Assembly (NCBI GenBank): GCA_037501455.1 | Contig: CM074862.1 | Coordinates: forward strand, 88,993,501-89,057,500 | Reading direction: 5' to 3' | Source of the DNA: Lantana camara | Lineage: Eukaryota; Streptophyta; Magnoliopsida; Lamiales; Verbenaceae | DNA: 64,000 bases | In this document: positions 34,663 through 44,215 of the stretch, piece by piece | Layout: the number at the start of each line of letters is the position of its first letter | Position numbering within the stretch: the stretch's first letter is position 1 | Notes under the pieces: model-generated | The model's input: the letters and a program-made list of their open reading frames with translations, nothing else | Database searches by the model: none | Told to the model about the DNA's origin: nothing | Position numbers and translations under genes: made by a program

Positions 34663-36024
34663 ATGGCTACAAGAATGAAGCTTCATACAAATCCCATTTC
34701 TTGTTTAACCTTAATGATAATCTCCCTAATTTACATGCCTCAAACATTTCTCCTCACTGAAGCAGTTGGCTTCAGCATTGATCTTATTCATAGGAACTCC
34801 TTACAATCCCCTTCCCTCAATTACTCTTCCCACCAGTTAGTCACCAACTCTTTGCGACGGTCGTTCCACCGCCACAGAACCCTTTCGCGTCACTCTCCAC
34901 AATCGGCGTCCGCCGACATTATCCCTGACAGGGGGGAATACCTCATGAAATTCTCCCTCGGCACCCCACCGGTTGAAACCCTAGCCATTGCCGACACCGG
35001 GAGTGATCTGACGTGGATACAGTGCGTGCCGTGCCGGAATTGTTTTAAACAAAAAGCACCACTTTTTGTGCCGGCTAGTTCTTCCACATACAAACGTGTT
35101 TCTTGTTCCTCCGATGCATGCAATTCTCTTCCCCGTACCAATTGCGGCGGGCAGGATGATATTTGCAAATATGAAATACATTACGGTGACAATTCTTTCA
35201 GTAAGGGAGAATTAGCTACTGAAACCGTCACCTTAGGCTCCACCACTAAAGCAAAAGTAACCATTCCATCCGTCACTATAGGCTGTGGGCATTTAGATCA
35301 GGGGACTTTTGGTGGCAGCACGTCTGGGATTGTCGGCCTCGGCTGTGGAGATGTCTCTCTAATAACGCAAATGGGTCCTTCAATTCAGGGAAAGTTTTCA
35401 TACTGCCTCATCCCCTTTTTCGGCGTGACGCCAAGATCAAAGGGAAGCAAATTGAGTTTTGGCGACGAAGCAATCATCTCTGGGGCCGATGTCGTGACCA
35501 CTCCAATCGTCTCTAAAAGCCCAAAAACTTTCTACTTCCTGACATTAGAAGGAGTAACAGTGGGCGATCAAAGATTGGATTTAGATCCATCATCATCATC
35601 ATCATCAGAAGATGAATACGGCGACGATGCTTTTTCCGAGGGAAACATAATTATAGACTCCGGAACAACACTAACATTCCTCCCAGAAGAACTGTTCGAT
35701 CAAGTCGTAACAGCAGTAAAAAGTCAAGTGAATCTGGAACAGACTTATGATCCACAAGGGCTGTTGAAGCTGTGCTATCTTTCGAGTGGAAACACAGCTG
35801 CGGAAGTGCCACAAATCACTGTACATTTCAAAGGGGCTGATGTCAGGCTGAAATCGATTAACACTTTCGTCAAGACAAGTGAAAATTCACTGTGTCTTGC
35901 CTTTGCGCCGGCAAATAGTTTGGCTATTTATGGTAACTTGGCACAGATGAACTTCTTGGTGGGATATGATTTGGAGAAAAAGACTGTGTCCTTTAAGCCT
36001 ACTGATTGTAGTAGCAAAGCATGA
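34663..36024 (+). CDS. Secreted pepsin-like aspartic protease (CDR1/nepenthesin type)
   Basis: Intronless ORF. The frame is open from 34,555, but a TATA box at 34,593 and the signal peptide point to ATG 34,663 (453 aa). After the hydrophobic N-terminus comes a propeptide with the CDR1-type motif GFSIDLIHRNS. Both catalytic aspartates are present: ADTGSDLTW (about residue 110) and IDSGTTLTF (about 332). Cysteines of the nepenthesin insert (CVPCRNCFKQ, CNSLPRTNCGG), FSYCL and the C-terminal FLVGYDLEKKTVSFKPTDC are all present. Family knowledge: A1-family proteases of this subgroup act in the apoplast, and Arabidopsis CDR1 acts in defence signalling. A Ser/Asp-rich loop (SSSSSSEDEYGDD) is inserted before the second aspartate. 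The gene appears intact. Confidence 0.88.
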   Translation: MATRMKLHTNPISCLTLMIISLIYMPQTFLLTEAVGFSIDLIHRNSLQSPSLNYSSHQLVTNSLRRSFHRHRTLSRHSPQSASADIIPDRGEYLMKFSLGTPPVETLAIADTGSDLTWIQCVPCRNCFKQKAPLFVPASSSTYKRVSCSSDACNSLPRTNCGGQDDICKYEIHYGDNSFSKGELATETVTLGSTTKAKVTIPSVTIGCGHLDQGTFGGSTSGIVGLGCGDVSLITQMGPSIQGKFSYCLIPFFGVTPRSKGSKLSFGDEAIISGADVVTTPIVSKSPKTFYFLTLEGVTVGDQRLDLDPSSSSSSEDEYGDDAFSEGNIIIDSGTTLTFLPEELFDQVVTAVKSQVNLEQTYDPQGLLKLCYLSSGNTAAEVPQITVHFKGADVRLKSINTFVKTSENSLCLAFAPANSLAIYGNLAQMNFLVGYDLEKKTVSFKPTDCSSKA

Positions 36025-37546
36025 GAAGAAATTGTTGGTTAACTAGTCATATATAACAAAGCTATATGTTGTTATCACAAAGAATAAGATTAGGGTATCA
36101 TTAGAACATATTCTGGTTCTTTGATGAAATTAGTTTCATGATATTTGATATTAATCGGAAGTATGGGATTATTACAAATACCCCATTGGGGAAACACAAT
36201 TTGAGAAAAAGGAAAAGAACTTCATAATTGAGAAATTACAAGAAACACCATGAGCCGTCTTTCTGTTACTAACCAGTATTATTGGTACCCTTATCAAAAC
36301 TCTCAAAGAATTTTTCGTAATTGAATTAAACTTAACGAGTACTTTGTAATCAAGATGAGAAATGTGAATAATGTAGACATTCAGACATGGGAAATGTAAG
36401 TAGATTTAGGGCTACATAAATCAATGAGAATTGATTCAGGGGTCATATAGTTTTTAGGATATGCTTATTATTATATGCAGGTTGAGAAGGATCGCAACGT
36501 TGTATTTATCACACGAGTTCATTTTAAAACGTCATATTTAGGGTAAGTATGTAGCTAGAATTGAGATGTTGAAAATCATAGTTGGATGATGAAGTTTATT
36601 TGAAATCAAGTACTCAATTGATGATCTTTAAAAGTCATTTTCTAACCATATTATTAATTTGTAAGCTATTAAAATGGCCCCAAATTGTGTTTTACTATAT
36701 CTAGGGAGGGATAGTGAAAATTACCTTTAGTACTACTTACAGATTTTAACCGGAGAGACGAATAGGTATTTTAACCCAAGTGAGGAGGGATGATGAGATT
36801 AATAAATTCAAAACTCTACAATTCTAGAGAAGGTTAGTAACATAAAAGAATTTATTATTTTTTTGGTTGCATTTTTTTTTTTAAAGAATTGGTCAACACG
36901 ACAATAGAGTTTTAATCGAGCCCCCCCTCATATATAACCAACCTAAACCAAACAAGTGTACCTACAGTGAGACATACCAGAATGCTTAAACAAAAATGTT
37001 CGTAACGCCAACAACAACAACTCAAATCGAGGGCAACGTAAACTAAATCCTTATGACTGATGAACCAAAATTTAAGAAAAAAAATATCTAAAGTAGATTT
37101 CGTGTTATGATAATATTAAATGGTGCATTTAAATTGACCATCCATAATATTAAGAAGCTGATATATACAAAATGAACAATACAATGCAGATCCGAATCAC
37201 TACAAATTAAATTTTCTGTATTTTCATCCAAATAAATTGAATAAATTTTGAAATGATTGGTTAGTAAATTCTTCAATTCAAGGTTGATTTGAACACAATA
37301 TATACAGTTTTTGGAATTTTCAATAATGGTGGCATTAAAATTACTAGCAAAAAAATCCCTGTCATTTACCAAAAAGAAACCACACAATCCATCCAATTAT
37401 GAATTTAAGATATAGGATCTTTCCCATAAATCTCTGGAATTAAATGAAAATTACAATAAACCCCAAACAAGATTATGACAATATATATACTAGCAATATC
37501 ATATTTTTCCAAACCATCATTTATAAAATCCCCCACACACACAATT
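36025..37546. other. Spacer between the duplicated protease genes
   Basis: 3' flank of unit 1 (to about 36,530) and 5' flank of unit 2. No gene seen. Confidence 0.5.
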
Positions 37547-39596
37547 CATGGCTGCAATAATGAAGCTTCATACAAATCCCAATTTTTTGACAACCGGAGG
37601 CCCAAAGGCCAAACTAACTCAAATCAGACACAACATAGTCTAAAGCAACTAATGGAAAGTCTGAAGACCCAACGCAGGCCGAAACCGCATTTCTAGCAAT
37701 AGTGTGGGCCATGAAATTGGCACCACCACGAATAAAGGAGAAACGAACACCATCAAACAAAGAGCACATCATCTTCACATCTTCAATAATGTTCCCAATG
37801 TGAGAACAATCGTCTTCATCACTCCGCAAGCTGTTGATAACATTCAGACAATCGCCTTCTATAATCACTTTTCTCCAACCAAAGTCTCTGGCAAGTGTGA
37901 TGGCCGAGAGGGCCGCTAGAGCTTTAGTTGTCTCCGGGTCTGAGGTATGTCTCTTGCTATCAGTTTCCCAACCAACACATTCCCCTTCCTCATTTCTTGC
38001 GATCACCCTGATTCCTATCTCATTCACATCCTTAAAGATAGCCCCGTTGAAGTTAACTTTGATCCATCCCCGGTTTGGCTTGGACCACTTCACCACATCG
38101 GGCTGTTTGTTGAGATCAGTCGTTGCCTCATCAATGTGTCCAAAGATCCTGTCACAAGTTCCAGCGAATTCCATCACTTGGTGCGGCTGAAGGGATTAGC
38201 CTTCCATTTGTTTCTGTGTCCCCACAAAGCCCAAAGAGTATTAGAAATCCCAATTTTTGTTTAACCTTAATGATAATCTCCCTAATTTACGTGCCTCAAA
38301 CATTTCTCCTCACTGAAGCAGTTGGCTTTAGCATTGATCTTATTCATAGAAACTCCTTACAATCCCTTTTATTCCCTCAATTATTCTTCCCACCAGTTAG
38401 TGACCAACTCTTTGCGACGATCGTTTAACCGCCACAGAACCCTTTCGCGTCACTCTCCACAATTGGCGTCCGCCGAAATTGTCCTCGAGGGGGTAAATAC
38501 CTCATGAAATTCTCCCTTGGCACGCCACCTGTCGAAACCCTAGCCATTGCTGACACAGGGAGTGATCTAACGCGGATACAGTGCACGTCGTGCCTGGATT
38601 GCTTTAAACAAAAGGCACCCCTTTTCGTGCCGAGCAATTCTTCCACATACAAACGTGTTCCTTGTTCCCCCGGTGCATGTAATTCTCTTCCCCATAGCAA
38701 TTGCAATGGTGGAGATGAGGGTCGGGATGGTATCTGCAGGAATACAATACGTATGGCTACAATTCCTTCAGTAAGGGAGAATATGCGACAGAAACCATCA
38801 CCTTAGGGTTCACCACTAAAGAAAAATGACCATTCCAAACGTCACTAAATGCTACAGGCATTCAGATCGGGGGACTTTTCGCGACAGCAAATCCGGGATT
38901 GTTGGCCTCGGCGGTGGATCTATATCGCTAAAACCATAAATGGGTTCTTCAATACTGGGCAAGTTTTCGTACTGTCTCATCCCCTTCTCCAGCGCGACGC
39001 CAAAATCAAATGGAAGCAAATTGAGTTTCGGTGAAGAAGCAATCGTCTCGGGGGCCGGTGTCGTGACCACTCCAATCGTTGCTAAAAGTCCCGAGATTTT
39101 TTATTTCCTTACATAACAAGGAGTAACAGTGGGAGATCAAAGATTGGATTTAGATCCAACCTCATCGTCATCATCGCCAAAAGATCAATACGACGAGGAT
39201 GCTTTTTCCGAGGGAAACATAATTATAGACTCCGGAACAACGCTAACTTTCCTCCCAGAAAAACTGTTCTATCAAGTCGTATCATCAGTAAAAAGTCAAG
39301 TGAAATCGGAACAAATTAATGATCCACAAGGGTTGTTGAGGCTGTGCTACCTTTCTAATGGAAACAAAACTGTGGAGGTCCCAGAAATCACTGTACATTT
39401 CAAAGGGGCTGATGTGAAGCTGAAATCGGTTAACACTTTCGTCAAGACAAGTGAAAATTCATTGTGTCTTGCCTTTACGCCGACAAATCGTCAGGCAGTT
39501 TATGGAAATTTGGAACAGACGAACTTCTTGGTGGGATATGATTTGGAGAAGAAGACTGTGTCATTTAAACCAACTGATTGTAGTAGCAAAGCATGA
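37547..39596 (+). pseudogene. Aspartic protease pseudogene, tandem copy of the upstream gene
   Basis: Matches the gene at 34,663-36,024 along its length. It begins with the equivalent ATG at 37,547 (MAAIMKLHTNP) and is then interrupted by a LINE fragment at 37,589-38,244. After the insertion it continues from the LTLMIISLIY segment. Further lesions: a 4-bp length change near 38,370 shifts frame, another break near 38,482 ends VLEGVNTS in a stop, and more stops or frameshifts follow at about 38,750, 38,826 and 39,115. Two clean stretches remain (38,504-38,806 and 39,129-39,596), the latter with IDSGTTLTF and the normal C-terminus. It cannot make a full protease. Confidence 0.9.
37589..38244 (-). 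mobile_element. 5'-truncated LINE fragment with RNase H domain
   Basis: About 656 bp inserted in the protease pseudogene, flanked by AAATCCCAATTTTT at 37,574-37,587 and 38,245-38,258. The intact paralogue has no such insertion. On the minus strand it encodes a plant LINE-type RNase H region (37,614-38,177: KPNRGWIKVNFNGA, KALAALSAITLARDFGW, VIIEGDCLNVINSL, HTIARNA). A frameshift separates this from a short upstream part (TLWALWGHRNKW). The reverse transcriptase part is missing, as expected for 5'-truncated insertion by target-primed reverse transcription. Confidence 0.85.
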
Positions 39597-40564
39597 GAAG
39601 AACTTCTTGGTTAATTAGTTATTAACAAGGCTATTTGTTGTTATCACAAAAAATAATATATAATACTAAATCTGGAGATTAAGGTACTCTTACTATACGG
39701 TTCTAAAATTATCATCGTATCGTATCAGGTATCGTGTCATACACTTATCACATGAAAATTTCGAAAAAAATTGTCATGTTAAAATTTCAAAAAAAAAAAA
39801 AAATCACCGTATCAGTATTGTATCTTGTGGATGTCGTCATGTCCGTATTTGTACGTCATAATCAAAGTATGATTGGACCAAATTTCTGGTTTATTGGAGA
39901 ATTTAGTTTCATGATATTTGATTTGGTGACATTCTTATGATTTATCTTATCTAAACTATTAATTGAAAATATGGGACAATTACAAATATTCTATGAAGGA
40001 AACACAATTTAAAAGAAAAAATCATAATTAAATAAGAAACACAGTGTGCTTTTGTTATTTAATCACAGTGCCTTTGGTACCCTTATTAAAACCTTAAGAT
40101 TTCTTTTTTTAATTTTTCAAATATGAGGATTTTATTTTGGAAGTATTTATTGCAATCAAGATGAGAAATGTGATTAATGTATCACATATTCACATTTAGA
40201 CATGGAATATGTAAGGGGATTTAGGGCTACATAAAACAATGAAAACCGATTCAAGGATCATAAAGTTTGTTGTTTTTTTTTTTTTAACAATAAACAATAT
40301 TATAGATTATACCGATAAATCATTAAATACAAATATCAGAATATATAAAGATGTTATGCAATACGATGTTGCATCTTTTCTAGAAAACAAATGAGCTATT
40401 TAGCCACACGCTAAATAAAAGTAAGAAAACTATAAGAAATAAACTTTAATTCCATGAGGATGACTAAACTAGGTATTAGATAACATGAGTTGTTTAGGTG
40501 GTTAAAGGGTTCATTTTTCTGGACAAATGACTCAAATTTGAATCCCTCTAATCACTTGGAAGTG

Positions 40565-40597
<33 letters not shown>

Positions 40598-41325
40598 CTC
40601 TATTAAAGAAACATAACTTCTATATGGATGACTAACTTAAATTCCATATGGAAGACGAAAAAATAAACTAAAAAAGTAAGAGATAGTTTACTTTATTATA
40701 AATGGATGTATTAGTTATTTAACACATCAATTTCTATGTTTACTAAAAATATTGTAACAGCCTTATACTATTGCCAAAACCCAAGAAAATATAAGAATAC
40801 ACTATGGTTTAACAACTCCAAAAAGGAGTTTTTATTTAACTAGGATAATCTATTGTAGTAAACAAATTAAATTGGGTATTTAACAAAATTTTAACATGAT
40901 CATATTAAATACAACTAGATAACAAACTAAGAAAGTAAACATTTTCTAAAAATATTGACGGATCTAGAAAGAAACTTAATTTTCACTATCGGATCAACTC
41001 AAATCTAAGCCACCACCCTCTGAGATCTACGCCGCGGCATGTTCTCAAATCTGACTTGTTTTTCTCTTAGATTTGCTTTCTTAAATCTCTAACTTCTCTA
41101 AAATTGGAAGATATGAATTTATTTTTGTATCTTTTCTGAGATAAGAGTCTTTATTTTCTCTTAAATTTGAAGAAATCAATTTAAATGTAGATTTGAAAAA
41201 ATTGATTTTTGAATTGCCCCAAAGAGAAAAGAGAGAAGTTTAGATGATATAGTTTCTAGAATTAGCTTAATATTATATGCAGGTCGAGAAGAATTGCATA
41301 ACCGTATATATCACACAAGTCCACT
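39597..41325. other. 3' flank of the protease pseudogene with an insertion
   Basis: 39,597-40,268 and 41,255-41,325 correspond to the 3' flank of unit 1 (36,025-36,530). About 985 bp in between (40,270-41,254) is extra. It contains a T-run at the left, sequence shared with 27,856-28,420, and a SINE. The extra block is probably a transposon insertion of unknown class. Confidence 0.5.
40490..40600 (+). mobile_element. tRNA-derived SINE-like sequence with poly(A)
   Basis: Contains 'ttaggtggttaaagg' (A-box-like) and 'tttgaatccctctaatcac' (B-box-like) followed by about 27 A. I did not find a clear target duplication. Confidence 0.5.
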
Positions 41326-41677
41326 TTAAAACGTGAAATATTAATTAAGTACTAGCAATACTCTTGCTCAGTTAGAAATTTAAATATTTTTTGATAAAAA
41401 ACAATGCAATACCTATGTACTATGGACACAACAATTTTTTTGGCCGTGCAGTATTAGACACATGTCGGACACGGATCTCTATAATCTACTAATAAAATAA
41501 GAGTGAAGTTGTAATTTCTAAATTCAAAAAATTAAATATAAATATACGTAATTATAGAGAATCCGAATGTAACCATAGAGAATCATATCATATCCAATTA
41601 AATGTGTCATAAATCATATTAACTTTGCATCAAACCAACCCCTCATCAGTATCTTCTAAATTCTAATCATATCCCAA
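41326..41677. other. Spacer 3' of the CDR1-like gene
   Basis: AT-rich, no gene seen; probably includes the 3' UTR of the minus-strand protease gene. Confidence 0.4.
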
Positions 41678-43009
41678 TCATTTCCCACAATCAGTGGGCT
41701 TAAACGACACCGTCCCCTTTACAAGATCATACCCTACCAAGAAATTCACTTGCGCCAAGTTCCCATAAATGGCTCCACCTTCTATGGATGAAGCAGCAAA
41801 GCACAGAGAATCCTCACCTGTCCTAACAAAAACATTCTCTGTTCTCAGCTTCACATCAGCCCCTTTAAAATGAGCAGTCACTTCAGGCATCTGTATGTTA
41901 TCATCTCTTGAAAAATAGCACAATTGAAACACACCAAGAGGATCCTTAACTTGCTTCAGCTTAATTGATTTCTTAAGCTCTGTCTCAAGCTTAGCATAGA
42001 AATCAAATGGCAGCAGCAGTGCCGTCGTCCCCGAGTCGATAATAATGTTCCCTTCTGCACGGCTCGCGAGATTATCCGACGACGGATCGCGAAACTCGAC
42101 CCGTTGATTCCCGACACTGATGCCCTCCAGCGTCAAGTAGTAGAAAGTTTCGACCTTTTTCTTGATCAAGGGTGTGGACACCACCTCTCTGCCTGAGACC
42201 TCAGCATTTGATCCAAAGTTCAGTTTACTTGAGTTCTTGGTATCTGATATTGAAACCAAACAGTAGGAAAATTTGCCTTGTGCTAAAGGGCCTAATTGGC
42301 TGATAAGTGAGGTTTTCCCCCTTCCGAGGCCAACAATGCCCGATTCGCCCCCGGAAAAAATCCCACCGTTTTTGAATCCACACCCTAACGTGACGTTCGG
42401 GATGGAGACCCCGTTGTCCAACGTGATTGTATCGGTCGCGAGCTCTCCATTCGCGAACGAACCGTCGCCATATTTCTCTGTGAAGAGGCAGTTTTGCCTA
42501 GTTTTGCTGCAAAGGGTTTCTTTCAAGGATTTGCACTTGGGGGAATTGCAGGGGATTCTTTGGTATGTGGAGGAAGTGTTGGGATTGAAAATGGGAAGAT
42601 ATTGCTTGAAGCATTGGAGACAGGGTTTGCATTGTGTCCATAGAACGTCACTGCCTGTGTCAGCTATGCCTAAGGATGGGAGTGGTGGTGTGCCAATAGA
42701 GTATTTTAGCAAGTATTCTCCATTTGAATTTGTTATATCTGGGCTGGGGGGGCCCTTTTTAGAGTGATTCAATTCGAACCGTGCGAGGCGGGAAAATGAT
42801 CTTTTTAACGTGTGGGCGAGACGCTGGGAGGAAGTTATGGAGGGGTCGTACGTAGGGGATTGAGGGGAGTCTCTGTGGATCAGGTCGACTGAGAAACCCG
42901 TGATGGGAATTGTCCCGGTTGATGGGTCGGATTTGGATACGGAGATAAGGGAAATTATTAGTGATAAATAAGTGAGGAAAATTGGATTGAGGATCATGGT
43001 TTTGGTCAT
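41678..43009 (-). CDS. CDR1-like secreted aspartic protease
   Basis: Intronless, 443 aa from ATG 43,009. The frame is open to 43,255, but a TATA box lies at 43,063-43,070 and the protein from 43,009 begins with a signal peptide (MILNPIFLTYLSLIISLISV). The propeptide has GFSVDLIHRDSPQSP, a signature of the CDR1 group. Catalytic motifs are ADTGSDVLWTQC (about 116) and IDSGTTALLL (about 324). The nepenthesin cysteine cluster (CKPCLQCFKQ, CNSPKC) and FLVGYDLVKGTVSFKPTDC are intact. Length matches Arabidopsis CDR1 (about 437 aa). The role, apoplastic proteolysis linked to disease resistance, is inferred from the family. It is closest in the window to the protease at 34,663 but clearly diverged and in opposite orientation. 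Confidence 0.9.
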   Translation of the reverse strand: MTKTMILNPIFLTYLSLIISLISVSKSDPSTGTIPITGFSVDLIHRDSPQSPTYDPSITSSQRLAHTLKRSFSRLARFELNHSKKGPPSPDITNSNGEYLLKYSIGTPPLPSLGIADTGSDVLWTQCKPCLQCFKQYLPIFNPNTSSTYQRIPCNSPKCKSLKETLCSKTRQNCLFTEKYGDGSFANGELATDTITLDNGVSIPNVTLGCGFKNGGIFSGGESGIVGLGRGKTSLISQLGPLAQGKFSYCLVSISDTKNSSKLNFGSNAEVSGREVVSTPLIKKKVETFYYLTLEGISVGNQRVEFRDPSSDNLASRAEGNIIIDSGTTALLLPFDFYAKLETELKKSIKLKQVKDPLGVFQLCYFSRDDNIQMPEVTAHFKGADVKLRTENVFVRTGEDSLCFAASSIEGGAIYGNLAQVNFLVGYDLVKGTVSFKPTDCGK

Positions 43010-43062
43010 ATTTTCAACAGTATGAAGGAATAGTATTGCGTTTGAGATGATTTGTGAAGGGT

Positions 43063-43070
43063 TATTTATA
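43063..43070 (-). promoter_or_regulatory. TATA box of the CDR1-like gene
   Basis: TATAAATA on the minus strand, 54 bases before the ATG at 43,009. It supports that start over the upstream open frame. Confidence 0.6.
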
Positions 43071-43255
43071 GGGCGAAGTTGTTGATGAGAACCTTGGATT
43101 AAGTAATTGTGCATGTGAGGGAGGGTACATATGAAATGAATAGAGATTTTGTGGTCTATTTTAAGAGAATTTTGTAGGTATTTTTGGCAAACTACATTAC
43201 ATGGTTCACAAATACAAGAAGGGTTAGAATTGTTATGATATACAGATACGGACAT

Positions 43256-44154
43256 GACAATATGGATATTACATGAGTTTTTTTTCTAAATTTTTCACGT
43301 GATGAGTGTCCGATACGACATGACACGATAAAATGATATTTTTAAAAGTGTAGTTTGTATTATAATTTATTTGGAATACGATAATAATAATATAATATTA
43401 AAGCATTATCATAATACATCAATACAAGAAAAGATTCGTAATCACTAGAAATTTAAATTAGTTAATTTTTATCCGAATAAACTGAACAAATTTGTTACCG
43501 AATCCATATTGATTAGTTATTTCTGGCATTTCTTTTTAAATAATGGTGGTATTAAAAGTACTAGCAAAGAAAATCTCTGGCATTTAAAAAAAAAATCCAC
43601 CAAATTATTATATTGAGAATCATCCGCAAATATCTTTTATCATCATTAAGTAAGAATTAGTGTGTGGATAAAAACAAAAATTTTATAAGTTATTAGTCAA
43701 AGATATGTGAGTTACGGTAAAAAATTAATTAGTGGTGAAATATAATTTTTTTAAGACTAATTCCATTAGACTCCTATCAAAATGAATTTATTTGTAACTT
43801 TATAAACTTGAAATGATAAGTTCTGTAACACTTTCACCTAAAACTTAAAAGGGTACAAATTGTAGTTATCCGATCTCGCAGGAGTGCAAATGTAAATTAG
43901 GATAAAATTATAATTAAAAATTAATTTTTTGTTTGGAGCATCGCGCCGAGAATAACTTATATCTATAAAACTATTTAGTGTTAAACAAATTAAATTATAT
44001 ACTTTTATGTGATTCTAATTTTGGCAATATATGAAATTCAATTATTCACAACTTAAACAAAAACTCGTTTTTTTTTTTAAAAAAAAAAACACATATAGGA
44101 AAATACCTATTTTAAATGAGAAAAAAAAGATAGCTTTGTGAAGGTCAGGTCAAC
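43256..44154. other. AT-rich divergent intergenic region
   Basis: Separates two genes that point away from each other. No ORF of interest. Confidence 0.5.
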
Positions 44155-44163
44155 TATATAAAC
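44155..44163 (+). promoter_or_regulatory. TATA box of the PPR gene
   Basis: TATATAAAC 53 bases before the ATG at 44,216. Confidence 0.5.
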
Positions 44164-44215
44164 CCCACTTTTCGAAATTACTAGGCCGTTTAGTTCCCTC
44201 CCGCCGCCTTACCCA

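Larger units (their letters stand above)
33545..36530. repeat. Unit 1 of a tandem segmental duplication (protease locus)
   Basis: From 'catatttagggta' at about 33,547 through the aspartic protease to 'ttaaaacgtcatattt', this unit is repeated from about 36,531 onward with similar flanks, promoter, coding sequence and 3' region. Confidence 0.75.

Noticed and set aside
43010..43255. N-terminal extension of the CDR1-like protease
   Set aside because: A minus-strand TATA box at 43,063-43,070 lies within it, and the natural signal peptide starts at 43,009.
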